Assembly (NCBI RefSeq): GCF_033568475.1
Contig: NC_133123.1
Coordinates: 151,233,753 to 151,297,752, forward strand
Direction: 5' to 3'
Length of the DNA stretch: 64,000 bases
From: Henckelia pumila
Taxonomy: Eukaryota > Streptophyta > Magnoliopsida > Lamiales > Gesneriaceae
Below, one piece after another: positions 46,751-60,332 of this stretch. Numbering within the stretch: the stretch's first letter is position 1; the number at the start of each line of letters is the position of its first letter. The notes beneath the pieces were generated by a model, which worked only from the letters and a program-made list of their open reading frames with translations, did no database searches and was not told the DNA's origin. The position numbers and the translations under genes were made by a program.

Positions 46751-47217
46751 AATTAGAGAAAATTATTATATTTTTACACTTCATAAAGATTGAATTAACG
46801 CCTCATTCAAATTTAACTTCTTAGTAGTTTTTAGTTTTGAAATTTAAGAAATAAATTGTACATTCTCTGAAATTTTATTTACCGAGTAATTTATTATTTT
46901 GAAAATGGTTAATGTTTCATGCAAAACAGAAAGAAAATTACGGTATAGAGATAAACATTGTGATAACTGATGAGATTTGTTCAGCACATTCAATTTAAAA
47001 ATAAATAAATTAATATCTATCTTTATTAGATTGAAAATATGAAAAGTCGTATTTTTGGTTAATTATATTTTTATGATATATTTTTGTTCAAAAAAACTGC
47101 TAAAACTTGTTAAGTTTTGAAGGTTAACCATGAGATTTGTCATGCATCTTGCTTTTTAGAACCTTGTATAAAAGTTTTCTCAAAAAAAAAAAACGTTGCA
47201 TAAAAGTGACTGTGATA
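46751..47217. other. AT-rich spacer, nothing recognised
   Basis: No coding, RNA or repeat signal beyond possible Helitron body. Confidence 0.6.
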
Positions 47218-47266
47218 TATTATATATCTATATCTATATCTATCTATCTATATATATCTATACCTA
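47218..47266. repeat. TATC/TA microsatellite
   Basis: Alternating tatcta and tata units. Confidence 0.9.
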
Positions 47267-47454
47267 TATAAAAGAGTGAATAAAAAGTCAAAGTTTTACA
47301 ATTGTTAAATAACAACTTTGTCCTTTTATTTACACTATATGTAAAATCATATAAAAATATATAGGGTTATAAAAGTAAAAACAACACTTTAGTTATAAAA
47401 CATAAACGTAAATCAATATTTATATTATATGTAAAATAGATTATTATGATAAAC

Positions 47455-47700
47455 TCGAAATTGACAAAGTGTGTCCAAATTAGATAAGGATTCAGTTTTC
47501 AAAAAGATTGAAATACCTACATACTTTGTTTTTTATTTTCTTGTAGATAAAGTGATCAATATTTATATTATATCTAAAATCTTTTATTATGATAAGATCA
47601 AAATTGACAAAGTATGTGCATATTAGATAAGGATTCAGTTTTCAAAAAGATTGAACTACCAAAATACTTTGTTTTTTTATTTTTTTGTAGGTAAAGTAAA
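47455..47700. repeat. Tandem repeat, about 120-bp unit, two copies
   Basis: aaattgacaaagt(g/a)tgt followed by tagataaggattcagttttc occurs at about 47458 and 47580, each leading to a tactttgtttttt and ttttgtag(a/g)taaagt. Confidence 0.85.
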
Positions 47701-48599
47701 CATATTTTTCAACAGATATTTTTTTAAAAAAAAATTCACAAAAAATTTAATTAAATACTATTCAATTTCTTTGAAGATTGAAACACCAAATTTTTTATTT
47801 TTTATATGTTTGTAAACTGAATAAAAACATATTTTTTTTAAAAAAATCTTATTTAATGCGTATAAGGACCTATTGAGATAAATAATACTGATGTTGAAAT
47901 AAATCAATTCAAGTAGAGTCAAGTTTTAATGTAAAAGAATAAATAAAAAAATACACCAACACACACACACACATATATATATATATAATTTGAAATTAAA
48001 AAAAATTAACTAATTTTCCTTCACATAAAACCTAAAACCATTTTAAAAAATTATGGAGATGAATAAATCGGTTATGGATTTCTATAATTTATAAATACCA
48101 GTGTGAAGGTAACTGTTTTATGTTTTATATTAATAAATAATATCATGTTATTATATAAATGGAGTTTATGACATCTCATTATAATAACGTGATATGATTA
48201 TATTATATATTGCTGCTTATATATTTTATTGTGTATATATTATAATATATCAATTATATATGTATAATGTCACATTATTATATAAAAGAAGTCTATGACA
48301 CATCATTATAATATTGTGACGTGATATACAATACATGACTTTATACTAACTATATTTGTAAAATTTCACGTTATTATATAAAAGGAGTCTCTGACAACTC
48401 ATTATATATAATATTACGATATGATATACAATATCTGACTTTATACTAATTATATTTGTATAATTTCACACTATTATAAAAAAAGAGTTTATGACACCTC
48501 ATTATAATAATGTAACGTGATATACATAATTATTTAATTATGATTATCATTATATGCATCGCATGATTATCGTAAATTTTCATTAATACAAATAAATTA

Positions 48600-49260
48600 A
48601 GTTTTTAACAATCATAAATTTTTTTCCTCCCAGCGGTCACAAACGATAACAAAATGGCTAGTTTTTGTCCTATAAATATGATCACTCGTACACATTTTGA
48701 ATCATACCAAACTCACACTTTCTCTCAAAATTATTTCTCGTCATTTTTCAAAGAAGAAAAAGATAACATTTTCAAGACTATTTTTTATAACTATTATGAC
48801 TATCATACTCACGAGTCTTGTATTCATCAAGGAATATCTACCACACATTTTTTCTTTATTTTTAAACGTGCTTATACTCATCGTTCTTCCGTTATTTTGT
48901 ACTATCATATTAATGAAAATTCACTAATAAAATATATTGTTATTTTTTCTAGTATTACTATGTCAAATTTGGCAAAGCTTGAATTCGTTGCGCTCGATAT
49001 TAGGGGAAAAAAATTATATTTCATGGGCCCTCGATGTAAAAATGCATCTTGAGTCATTAGGTTTAAATGATAGTATTAACTAAAATAATATATCATCCTC
49101 ACAAGATAAAACAAAAGCTATGATTTTCTTACGTTTACATCTTGATGAATGATTGAAATATGAATATCTCAAAAAAAAAATATGAGTATCTCACAGAAAA
49201 AGATCCAATGATTTTATGAAAATGAGAGGAATGAAGGAAATATTTGAGCATATAAGAGAA
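48600..49260 (+). mobile_element. Copia LTR/gag fragment, second copy
   Basis: Paralogue of 3180-3890, with a TATA-like tcctataaatatgatcac and a gag start MSNLAKLEFVALDIRGKK at about 48959; a one-base change relative to copy 1 shifts the frame soon after. Not functional. Confidence 0.65.
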
Positions 49261-49429
49261 GTTATACTTCCAACCGCACGTGATTAATGGAATACTTTAA
49301 GATTATAAAACTTTAAAAAATCGGTGATTATAACTCTACGATGTATCGAATAGTCTCGCAATTAAAATTTTGTGGACATAAGATTACTGAAATGAAAATA
49401 CTTAAGAAAATATTTTTAACTTTTCATCT

Positions 49430-49670
49430 TCGGGTTGACCCCAAAGGAGACCTCATCCCACATGAGTTAGAGACCGCATTGGCTCATGCGGGGTTAAATC
49501 GAGGAATGTGCACGAGCGGCAGAGACTTGAAAGAGAGAGCAACATGATCAATCCCTAAAGCATACCCCCATAATATTTCAGCATGAATATGCTCCACACG
49601 AGAATCAAACCCACAATGCTAAGAAATTTCTTCCCACGTCACCTCAAATCTTACCAATTCGCCTATATCC
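49430..49670 (-). mobile_element. tRNA-derived SINE-like element, copy 2
   Basis: Paralogue of 4411-4660 with box A-like taggcgaattggtaag and box B-like gggtttgattctc on the minus strand. It moved here with the segmental duplication, not independently. Confidence 0.6.
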
Positions 49671-49744
49671 TTATAGGTTTCATCTTTTGACGACAGCGCA
49701 ACAGCATTAATATACAATGTTATTTAATAATATATATATATAAT

Positions 49745-49905
49745 ATTGCTTCCAGCTGTTTCCCACATGCTAACTAATTAATTAATTAATCCAAGGTTTG
49801 ATAAAATAAAAAAATAAAAGAGTCAACTACTTATTTATTTCGAGGCAAGAATGAGCGTTCCCACAAGCTGCACCATTTTTGTCTCCCTTTCCCATTTCCC
49901 ATTTT
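49745..49905 (+). pseudogene. Decapitated NLR leader relic upstream of NLR-4
   Basis: Same relic as 4745-4905, ending at ttttgtctccctttccc without coding sequence. Confidence 0.6.
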
Positions 49906-50833
49906 CATTATAAATATAGAGCGTGAATTTTTAAATCTTAAAATTATATTAAATACGCGTTTATGAAATAAAATAGAAGATTGATGCTTTAATTTAATAG
50001 TTATTCGTTAGTTTACACTTATACATATTTTTTTTTCAAACTTTCAATATTAGTTTTATTCACTATGTATTTTGAAATTGTTTGAAAAAAATCGAGCATA
50101 ATATAAATTATCTAAATCTAAGTATAATAAATATGTAAATAAAAAATAATTAAAATATATATTTTTTAATTCGAGCATAATATAAATTATCTAAATCTAA
50201 ATATAATAAATATGTAGATATAATATATTTTATATATATATTTTTTAATTTTAAATTTATATGGTAATATTTTTCCAAGTGATTGGTTATTTTAATTTTT
50301 TTAATATTCAAACTTTGTAGTTGCTTCCTACGGTTCTTTTTCTTAATATTTTTCTAGTGAGTTTTTAATCTATGTGGAAAAATAAAAGTATATAATCGAA
50401 ACGAAATAATTAATGATTTGAAAGTGGTTAAAAAATTAGAGTAGAAAAAATTATCACTTAACAAATAAACTAAAATTAGTGTCGACAATTCACGAAGCTC
50501 GATATACAGTTTTTAAATATTATTTAATAAAATCCTATACAAGCAGGAGTTATTTAAAATTTTAACATAGAATTTACAATAACTTGTTATAGTTGACTCG
50601 AATCCAGGAGATCATGCAATGCACTATAATTAGAATGACATTAAACAATGATTAATTAATAATATAATGGCTCTATGGAGATGTTTCCCACATGCTAATT
50701 AATTAATTAATTAATCAAAGGTTTAATCGAAAAAGTCAACTACTTAACATAATTGATTTATTTATACATTCAAGAAACTAAGATGAGTCTTCCCACAAAG
50801 CTGCACCATTTTTGTCTTCAGTTCCAACTTCCC

Positions 50834-52422
50834 ATGGCTGCGTATGCTGCGCTTCTTGCTCTTGCTCGATCATTGCAAGATATTTTGGATCTTGAACAAT
50901 ATATCGATCCTCTACACAAACCAAAAATCATTTCTCTCCATGAAAAAGTTGATTTTATTGTTACTTCCCTTGAAAAGTATTCAGACAAGCATCATGGAAA
51001 GCTTGATTGTGTGGGAAATGGGATCAGAAAAGCTGCATTTGAAGCTCAAGATTTCATGGATTCGTGTTATTATTCACTATCAACTACTACTGATGACGAT
51101 GATGAATATGGGAGTTCTTCTTCAGAGGCTAATGACGAGGAGGTGAACTTGGATCAATGCTTAACCATGGCGTCTGAAAGAATTGATTTTATTTTGGAAG
51201 AGACGATGAAGATGAACAACAGTGACACAGCTCAAGATCTCCCATCCGAATATTATTCATTTCCTGTTGATCGTTCATCCACAGCCAAAAACATGGTTGT
51301 GGGATTTGACGATGACTTGAATTCAATCAAAGAAAGGTTATACGAAGATTCTTCTAAGCTTCAAATCATCCCAATTGTCGGGATGGGAGGAATCGGGAAG
51401 ACGACTCTAGCTAGAAGAGCTTACCAGGATTCAATAATTTCTGATCAATACTTTGACAAATGCGCATGGATCACGGTGTCACAAGAGTATCAAAGGAAAG
51501 AGGTTCTTTCAATGCTTTTGAAGTCTCTCAAGAATGAACAAACTGATAAGAGTGAAGCAGAACTGGCAAAACTAGCGTATCAAACTCTCATTGGCAGACG
51601 ATATCTCATTGTGGTCGATGATATATGGAGCACCAAAGCTTGGGATGATTTGAAGATGATATTCCCAGATGACGGCAATGGAAGTAGGATCATGTTAACT
51701 AGTAGAATATTGGAGGTGTCTGCTCATGCAGGGTCTTCTGATACTCTGGTTCATCAAATGAGTTTTTTAAATGAAGATCAAAGCTGGAAACTACTTCAAG
51801 AAAGGGTTTTTAGACAAGAATATTCTTGTCCTCTCCATCTGGTGGAAATCGGCAAGAAGATTGCGAAAAATTGTGGTGGACTTCCACTCACCATCGTGGT
51901 GGTTGCAGGGCTACTCCTCTCTTCTGGCAACATGATGAGAGAACAATTGTGGGAAAATATTTCGGAAAATATAAGTTCTAGAGAGCCTACAATTGCACTT
52001 CAATGCTCAAAGATATTGTGTTTTAGTTATGATCTGTTACCTCTTCGACTAAAACCATGTTTCCTATACATTGCGGTTTTTCCAGAAGATTCTGAAATTG
52101 ATGTTTCTAAGCTAATCAGATTGTGGGTTGCGGAGGGATTTCTGAAACCAAACGGTACTCATGAGTTCAAATGCTTGGAAGATGTGGGGGAACATTATTT
52201 GGAGGATCTTGTGAAGAGAAGTTTGCTCTTAGTGAGCAAGAAAGGGCGGGATGGGAAACTCGAAAGTGTTGGAATCCATGATATGTTGAGGGAGATTTGC
52301 ATCGCAAAAGGTGAAGAAGAGGGGTTTCTTCATCATGTGTCATCCAAAATGAAATATGGTAGAGAATCCATAGAGAATCCATATCGTTGCCTCACAATTC
52401 ATAGTTTAAATTCAACAACATT
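50834..52422 (+). pseudogene. NLR-4, piece 1: CC, NB-ARC and first LRR
   Basis: Starts MAAYAALLALARSLQ; the first about 270 bases are identical to NLR-2. The linker differs (DDDDEYGSSSSEANDEE). P-loop GMGGIGKTT, YLIVVDDIWS, GSRIMLTSR, GLPLT, CFLYIAVF and VGIHDML are all intact. A copia relic begins at 52423, and the frame runs on through 28 foreign codons to a stop at 52507. If translated, the product would be a CC-NB-ARC protein of about 557 residues without LRRs. By my count, removing the copia and one ACATT leaves the join to piece 2 out of frame by one base. Confidence 0.9.
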
Positions 52423-54782
52423 TGTCAAATATGTCTTTTATCCAATAACACACCACATGAAGCCTTATTTCATCAGGCCCCACCTTATTCCCATTTGCGG
52501 GTCTTAGGTTGCCTTTGTTATGCCATAGTCTTGCCTAGAGGAGATAAATTTTCCCCTCGATCTACGGCATGTGTCTTTCTTGGCTATGCATCTTTCCAAA
52601 AAGGCTATAAAGTTCAGGCCTTGGACACTCATAAAATTTTTATTTCCAGGGACGTTCAATTTTATGAACAAGAATTTCCTTTTTCTAATACCATTTCTCC
52701 TTCACCAATGTTTCATCAATTACCTATCACCTCTCCTTATGAATTTTCTCCTCAGCCCTGTCCTCCTCCTGCCCCTGCAGCTTCTATTCAAAGTACTTCT
52801 CCTACCCTTTTACATGAGTCTCTAGCTCGCCGTTCTTCTCGAACTTCTCGACCACCCATTTGGACAAAAGATTATATTTGTTCTCTTGCTCCATCCTCTT
52901 CTTTACATTCCATTTCTAACTATCTCAATTATGCCAATCTTTCCCCTCCCTATCAAGCTTTCCTCTCCTCCATTTCTGCCATTCGTGAACCTATTAGTTA
53001 CTACGAGGCAGTGAAAGATCCCCGCTGGTGTACAGCAATGGACCTGGAACTCGCCGCATTGGATGCTAACAATACATGGGATATTGTGGACTTACCATCG
53101 GGCAAGGTACCTATTGGTAACAAATGGGTGTACAAGATTAAATTTCATGCTGATGGCAGTTTAGATCGTTTCAAAGCCCGCCTTGTTGCCAAAGGCTATA
53201 CTCAACTTCATGGGGTTGACTATCATGACACATTCTCACCGGTTGCAAAAATCACTACAGTTCGATGTTTATTAAGTGTTGCTGCCATTTTTCGTTGGAC
53301 ATTATATCAAATGGATGTTACTAACGCTTTCCTTCAAGGTGATCTTGATGAAGAAATTTACATGAGCTTGCCTCAAGGCCTTCGAAGTCAAAGGGGGGCT
53401 GTGAGTAATGGACTTCGAAGTAAGGGGGAGATCTAAGTATGTCGATTAAAGAAATCATTATATGGGCTCAAACAAGCATCGAGACAATGGAATATCAAAT
53501 TTGCCCAAATTATGAGGCAAGCTGGTTTTGATCAATCAACACATGATCACTCATTATTTGTGAAGAAAATGCAGGGTCAAATTACTATATTGTTGGTGTA
53601 CGTTGATGACATCGTCATTACAGGGAATCATGAGGCTTCCATTGTAAATCTAAAAGAGTTCTTACGCATGACAATCAAAATCAAGGATTTAGGAGAACTT
53701 AAATTTTTTCTTGGCATTGAGGTGGCACGATCTAAAGATGGAATCTGCTTGAATCAAAGGAAATATGCTCTATAGCTCATATCTGATATGGGGTTGTCAG
53801 GTGCTAAGATTAGCGACACTCCAATGGAACAAAATGTGAGATTGACAACAAAGGAGTATGATGAAAGTGTGGGGCAAGATAGTGCAAATGATCCATTACT
53901 TGATGATCCAGGTAGCTATCGTAGATTGATTGGGAGGCTTATTTACCTAACAATAACAAGACGAGACATATGTTTCACAGTGCAAACGTTAAGTCAATTT
54001 ATGCAAAGTCCAAAGTTGTCACATATGGAAGCTGCAACAAAAGTATTAAGATATCTAAAGGCTGCACCAGGGCAAGGAATATTGCTGTCTTCCAAGAGCT
54101 CATTGATATTGAATGCATTCTGCGATTCTGATTGGGGAACATGTCCTATGAGTAGGAAGTCAGTGACTGGCTATTGTATAAAGCTGGGCGACTCTCTAAT
54201 ATCATGGAAAACAAAAAAACAAATCACGGTATCCAGATCTTCTGCAGAAGCGGAATATAGAGCAATGGCAAACACAACTTGTGAAGTAATCTGGATTATC
54301 GGGTTGTTGAAAAACATGGGAGTTCATCAAACGCAGCCAGTAACTTTGTATTGTGATAATACAGCGGCACTTCACATTGCAGCTAACCCATTATACCATG
54401 AAAGAACCAAGCACATTGAAATAGATTGTCATTTGGTACGAGAGAAAATACGGGATAAAGTTATCAAGACATCTCACGTTGCAACAGAACATCAACCGGC
54501 AGATTTGTTTACCAAAGCATTGGGGAAACGCCAGTTTCAGTATTTGTCATCCAAGCTTGGTCTGGTTAACCTATTCCAAGCTTGAGGGGAGTGTTAAATA
54601 TGTCTTTGTAAATAGTCAAAAGCGTGTTTTTGGTTGTTGACTTTTATACACATAAATAGAGTAGTTTAGTTATTTTTGTAATTAATAAAACTTTATTGTT
54701 CTAGAGGGTTTAAGAAACTAAACAAATGGAGTTTACCATCACGAGTTTCCAAACGATTCCTCTGTTCCTTCTTGCATTTTAA
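52423..54782 (+). mobile_element. Copia relic (Ale-like), 5'-deleted, within NLR-4
   Basis: The left end keeps about 16 bases of LTR (tgtcaaatatgtcttt) and jumps straight to pol. Integrase end and RT are at 52495-53436 (GCLCYAIVLPRGDKFSP, AKGYTQLHGVDYHDTFSPV, YQMDVTNAFLQGDLDEE), RT YVDDIVITG at 53512-53775, RNase H at 53788-54585 (SRSSAEAEYRAMA, CDNTAALHIAANPLYHERT). All are in one frame with stops between. The 3' LTR starts after a purine tract near 54592. Candidate TSD is ACATT (52418-52422, 54783-54787); the right end is not a standard CA. Confidence 0.87.
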
Positions 54783-55842
54783 ACATTCGAGCGTACGTTC
54801 AATTCTATTTTCCTCTGAATTTCATTTGCTTGGACTATATGCACGATCTAGGCACGTCTGTGTCTTGGATGGACCCCGCGTAAGTTGGAGCAAGTTTTCC
54901 CATGTATTCTCTACATTCCTCAATTTAAGGTACTTTGATTTTGTCTTAAAATCATTCCATTCACCATGCACCTTTAGTGAATTGCCGGTCTCGACATCAA
55001 AACATCTCAATCTCGAAACTGTAGTTGTTACCACATGGAAGTCCGGACAAACCAGTAATGTGTTAGATGTACCATGTGAAATTTTAAAGACGCGAAAGTT
55101 AAGGAATTTGATCTGGAAAACCTCTATTCGTTTAACCAAACCCTATGACGACATAGGAATTGGTCACGAAAGTGGTCTACAAACAATCGAGACAGTGAGG
55201 GATTTTATATTTTCCGAGGAGATCACCAGAATACTTGTGAATCTGAAGAAATTGAAAGTTGACTATTTTATGAAGAATCGTAGCTGGGATGATTTCAATT
55301 TCGACAACCTTTCCAATTTACGAAACCTCGAGGACTTACAAATCTGCATGTACCAAATCTACTCTATTACTGATCCCTCAATGACATGGAAGCATGCTTT
55401 TCCAATTGGTCTAAAAAAGTTATATCTAGACGGAGTCCCTTTTCGTTGGGAAAATATGACCATAATCGGGTCTCTACCGGATCTTCAAGTGCTCCACATA
55501 ACGAATACCAGAGCCAAAAAAGCTTCCGAGTGGAGAACAGAGGAAGGTCAATTTCTTCAACTCAAGTATTTACATTCCTCCTTAGATTATGTGAGGAAGT
55601 GGGAAATGGAAAAAGAGCACTTCCCATGCCTTGAAAGCTTGATTCTCGTGGGTGCACTGTGGATTGATCAGATTCCTAGTGGCGTAGGAGAAATAGATAC
55701 GCTTCAATACATCGAGCTGTGGTGCTGTGACAAGCCTTTGGTGGACTCAGCCAAGCAAATTCAAAAGCATCAACACGAAAATGGAAACGATGCTTTACGT
55801 GTTCGTTTCATTGATAAAGAAGGAGAAGATGTTTTGTTTTGA
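54783..55842 (+). pseudogene. NLR-4, piece 2: LRR domain
   Basis: Open from about 54791 (SVRSILFSSEF) through LRRs (SKHLNLETVVV, VPCEILKTRKLR, ESGLQTIETVRDF, ILVNLKKLKVDY, NLRNLEDLQICM, WRTEEGQFLQLKYLHSS) to the family tail DKEGEDVLF and TGA at 55840-55842. No defect is seen within this piece. It belongs to the NB-ARC at 50834-52422. Confidence 0.9.
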
Positions 55843-56442
55843 ACAGTAACGTTGTTATGCCAACATTTGAAAAGAGATTATTGTAAGGATTTGTATTTGT
55901 TTCGATGACAGATTTTTGTTTGACAATGCAAATAGTGGGACGATGATCCACGCTATGTTTTATTCCACGGAACCGAGCGTCTTTGCCCATTTCCATTTCG
56001 TGACATCGAAAATAATCCCCTTTCATGTCCCAAGACTATGAAGTATTAGAGATGATAATAGGTCGGGTTCGGGTAGGATTTCATACTTCTATTCTCATCC
56101 TTATTTATTATATTTATCCAATACTTATTCTCATCCCCGTCGGATATTAACTTTGGGAGCAGATCCTCTATTGTGGTCAAAAAACAACACCATGTGATGT
56201 GCTCCCAAAACGATGCCATTTGAGAAAAAAAAATGGTGCATAACTTTAGTTTCTTCTCATGGGCTTCTGTTTTCCTATTCCATAATTCATTTTCCTTTTT
56301 ATTTTTATATTTAGGTGGTTTGTCGACGGAAACTTTCACATATAATGTTAAATTTCTCGATCTCGGACTCGTTTATCTCTTCATTGCTCAATTTATCTAG
56401 TTTATTTTTATCAATTTGTTAAATATATTTTAGATGTATATA
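55843..56442. other. NLR-4 3' flank and AT-rich spacer
   Basis: The first about 80 bases match other NLR 3' flanks (ttgttatgccaacatttga). Beyond that nothing is recognised. Confidence 0.65.
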
Positions 56443-57333
56443 TGATTTAATTATGAGTACTAGAATAACCGTATGGACAGGTGGTCGGTTGCATGTGATT
56501 GGTTGGACACGTGGATAGGGATTGGACCATCCGAAGGTCAATATCGGACAATCCGAAGTCAAGGTGCCAAGTGTCCGTGATGATGTAATCGTGCTTACAT
56601 CACAAGGAGGGATGGGACGATCCCAAGTCCAGATCGGACCATCTGATCTGCTGGCGGGGACACGCGGAGTGAATAAAGAGATCGAATGCTCCGAAACCCA
56701 GTTCGAACCATCCGAACTCTGGCTATAAATAGAGGGTCCAAGAGCCATTTGGAGTGCACCCGTTTCATTTATTTCCCTCTCCTTTGGTTGTATATTCTAG
56801 GTGTTCTAGTCACCTAGGTTGGTCCGGAAGTTGGTGGAACGGTATACAAGGCGTAGCGAAATTGTGCCCAAGTTTTGGGGCAGTCGTCATGAGCGGACTG
56901 ACGATGGATGCAGGTATGGTTTGAGTTCCCTAAAAATAATAGGGAGTATATTATATCTTAGTTAAGGCTTTTAGAGCACTGTTAGTGATGCATGAGTATT
57001 TTTCATTATAGAGTTATAGTGCGGGATGATAGGCTTGAAACCTAGACGGATGCTTCTAAAATTGCCTTAGTGAGGTAGTTAAGTACTGACTGAGATAGTC
57101 AGGGGGTATGCATGCTTATATGTTATATTTATGTGCCATGATTGCATGTTATTGCATGGATTATTATGCAACATTTACATATCATATTGTGCATGTACAT
57201 CTTATGAGATGAACCAGTGTTAGGGCCGCCTAGCCTTGTTGGACGGTTTGATGTCGAGCGCCACGTAGATCGACGAGTTTAGCATGACACATCTGGAGGA
57301 CACAGTCCACGTCTAGTTATGAGTGAGTGGTTG

Positions 57334-58809
57334 TGTCACGCTCCGAGACCGAGACGTGCCACCGGCGTTGTTTCAAATTCACACAAATTATAAAACAACA
57401 AGCCTCGTAGTACAGTATATGCAAACCAGTCTTTTCTCATAAATAAATGTTCCAAAAATATTGTCTTTACAACACGATAATCCAAAACTAATAACAATTG
57501 CGGAAGCGTCTATAAACTTAAATAACAAAATATTAATGTATTAATCCCAAAATAAAATAACCAAATAAACTCTTAAAAAATCTTCTATCACCATCCCCAA
57601 AACATATCTTGTTCATGCTCTTCTAAATCATCATCTGCATCATCATCTGGGAGGGGAAAAGTAAGGGGGGGGGGGGGGTGAGTGTTTTGGGAAACACTCA
57701 GCAAGTGGGGGCCGATCGATCATATCAAATATATACATATATATATTTATTTCAAAAAATCATAGCATAATTCAAAGCGTAAATATTTCATATCATGTCT
57801 TAACATAGCATAACATGAACATCATCATAACATAATTGACATGACATAACATAGCATAACATAATTTTGGCCAGACACTGAAATTCCTCTCATTAATCGT
57901 GGCTAACTGATCAGTCCCCTATATGTAATCCCTCTAAGGGGTGAGGTCATAGAACGGTTATTATTACCCATCGCATCAGGGCCATAACATAACATGGTTC
58001 GGAAATTTCCTTTCCACTCATAATTTGAGTCATAACAGTGTCAAAACATACTCTTAACAAATTCATCAAGAATATCAATTACATAGCAAAATTCGAAGGA
58101 ATATCATGAACGATCGAAATTTTAAATCATACATAATATTTTAAAACATAAGCCCACTTACCTGCAGATGTGTACAAAAATCAATACTTGACAATGCTGG
58201 ACCGAAACTTCAAAGGGATTCTTCGAAAATCCCACTATGCTCACGTGTTGATAGCTTATAGAACAAGCAAGCACTAAATCCTCTAAATTTCCTAGCCCAA
58301 ATTCTCGAAAGTATGATGGCACAAGATGACAAATTCCTTTGACTTTTATGGTGAAAGATTAAAAACAAAAAGGAAAAACAGGACAAAGTACTTTCCCAAA
58401 TGGCAGCCTTATACACGAAAATAATTGAAGAGAAGGGGGTGGATTTCTAAGCAAACTCTCAGCCGAGCTTCGAAAGCACGAAGAGGAAAAGAGAGTATGT
58501 TTGTGTGATTTTTCCTTAAACTATGAGCCTCTATTTATAAGCACTCAATAGGAGTTTGAGATTGACTAGGATAGTGACTTTCAATATTTGAATTCAAATC
58601 TATCTCCCAAGATTTTACCACACTTAGATCTTGATCACCTATCTTAATAATATTTTATCAAGATACCCAAAATTATATTCTATCTCCAACACTATCTCGA
58701 TGACATAAAATATACTAATATTAATTATCATAAATTAACTATTATCACAAATAAATAATTAAATAATAAAAGATCCTAAACGTAATTTAGAAAAATTACG
58801 GTTTTCACA
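57334..58809 (-). repeat. Pol-less gypsy 3' LTR, 1476 bp
   Basis: Plus-strand ends TGTCACGCTCC and ggttttcaca; contains a long G run near 57665-57680. Confidence 0.92.
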
Positions 58810-58916
58810 TTCTCCCCACCTTAAAAGAAGTTTCGCCCTTGAAACTTTGATTAACTTACTAGTAAGGGTCGCTAAGATAAATGGTTCGATCGGTTACTCA
58901 GGTATAAGCCCTAGCA

Positions 58917-60104
58917 TCATACGAATCTCTTAGATGTAAACGAATGGGTGGCGCCAAAATAGAACAAAACAGATAAAGAAACATTGTTGATTAGAATGGT
59001 ACCTTCCACGACTTTGTTTGCACTGCCTGCTTCTTCTTGAGTAACTGCATAGACACGAGCATTGGGTTTATTTTCCTTTGGTTGGCCTTGGGTAGTAGTA
59101 CTAGTATGTGGTCCTGTCCTTGCCTTCATGGTTTCGGGACATTGAGCAATTCGGTGTCCGAATTTTCAACAGTTGAAACAGGCTCCAGTGTTTCGACGAC
59201 ATTCCCCTTCATGTCGGAGGTTGCAGGTGGGGCATAGCTTGATCTGTGGACAGTTTGGAGCAGCATAAGTTTCCTTGAAGGATTCATCAGAATTTTTCGA
59301 ACGCTTGGACACATGTTTGTGTGAAGAAGATTGGCCCATCAAAGGTCATTTGTTGTGGAAGTCATTTTCACGACGCTTGATGTCCGATTCAGCTCGGATG
59401 GCCGCTCCCATCAAATCCGCGAAGTTGGCAGGCTGATAAACTGCTAATGCCGACTGTATACGACTATTCAACCCCTTCTTGAAACGATGCAACTTCAGAT
59501 CATCGTCTCCCATAATTGTTGGGGCATAGGACCCAAGCTCATTAAACTTGGAAGTGTATTCCACCACTGTCATGTCTGGTGTTTGCGTAAGATTCTCAAA
59601 ATCGTTCAGCTTCTGCATTTTAACTTCAGCTGGAAAGTACTGCTTCAGAAATACGGTACGGAACTGCTGCCATGTGATTGCTCCCACAGCTAGCATAGCA
59701 GGTGAAACGACTTCCCACCATTTCCTTGCTTTGTCCTCCAGAAAAGGAATCGTCACCTCTACTTTCAGTGCTTCAGGAATTTCAAGTAAACGAAGTTGGT
59801 CCTCCATCTTCTTTATCCAATTTCGTCCCACTTCTGGATCGGCATCCCCTTTGAACATTTCTGTTCGGTTCTTGCGAAGAGCCTCGTAATGGAATTTTAC
59901 TTCATTCTGGGCAGGTGGTGGAGGTGGCGAATTGCCATTGCCGTTTCCATTTCCGTTAATGTTTCCCATCCCTTGTATAGTTGTTGCCACTATTGCTGCA
60001 ATAACCGCAAGGTCTTCTCTACTAAGTTTGACTCTTGGAGATGGGTTCGAATTATCCCCCTGGTTGTTGTTGTTGTTGCGAGTTCTAGGGGGTGCTCCGG
60101 CCAT
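58917..60104 (-). pseudogene. Gypsy gag and protease stub
   Basis: Gag starts MAGAPPRTRNNNNNQGDN at 60104; the core has WIKKMEDQLRLLEIPE, FLEDKARKWWEVV, WQQFRTVFLKQYFP and EYTSKFNELGSYAP. One frame runs to 58917 with two TGA stops: after DFHNK at 59346 (likely from an Arg codon) and inside the zinc knuckle CFNC-stop-KFGHRIAQC near 59147 (likely from Gly). The protease start reads LFYFGATHSF, so the catalytic Asp is lost. It stops after KRFV, where pol has been deleted. Confidence 0.9.
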
Positions 60105-60332
60105 TTCCTACAGTAAAGGAGTTCTAAGAGTTTGTCGAAACATGACACTTTAAGAAGAAAGGAAATAGCGAAATAAATAAATCAATAAATAATCCAAAGG
60201 ATAAAAATTATTTTATTGATTCCCAAAATTTCATGAAGGTAAACAAAACAAGTCAAGTCTCAAAACACCAAGATATCAGAACCATGCTGAATAAAAATAG
60301 TGCTGAATAAAAGGAATAAGCTAGGTGATAGT

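Larger units (their letters stand above)
48110..50740 (+). repeat. Segmental duplication of the spacer upstream of NLR-2
   Basis: It aligns with about 2730-5960: degenerate tandem repeats (48165-48520), copia gag fragment (ATG near 48959), SINE (49430-49670), leader relic (49745-49905) and the block before the NLR start. It lacks the MITE at 3896-4280 and differs in one internal block (50335-50470). Confidence 0.9.

Noticed and set aside
49341-49547. 68-codon ORF
   Set aside because: It crosses the SINE copy on the opposite strand and is not open in the paralogous copy near 4325.
52423-52507. Copia residues fused to NLR-4 as an integrated decoy
   Set aside because: The copia is read out of its own frame and stops after 28 codons.
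56046-56339. 97-codon minus-strand ORF
   Set aside because: Lys/Asn-rich product in AT-rich spacer, no paralogue or motif.
58210-58416. 68-codon ORF repeated at 62137-62343
   Set aside because: Same position in two LTRs of one element; no known domain.
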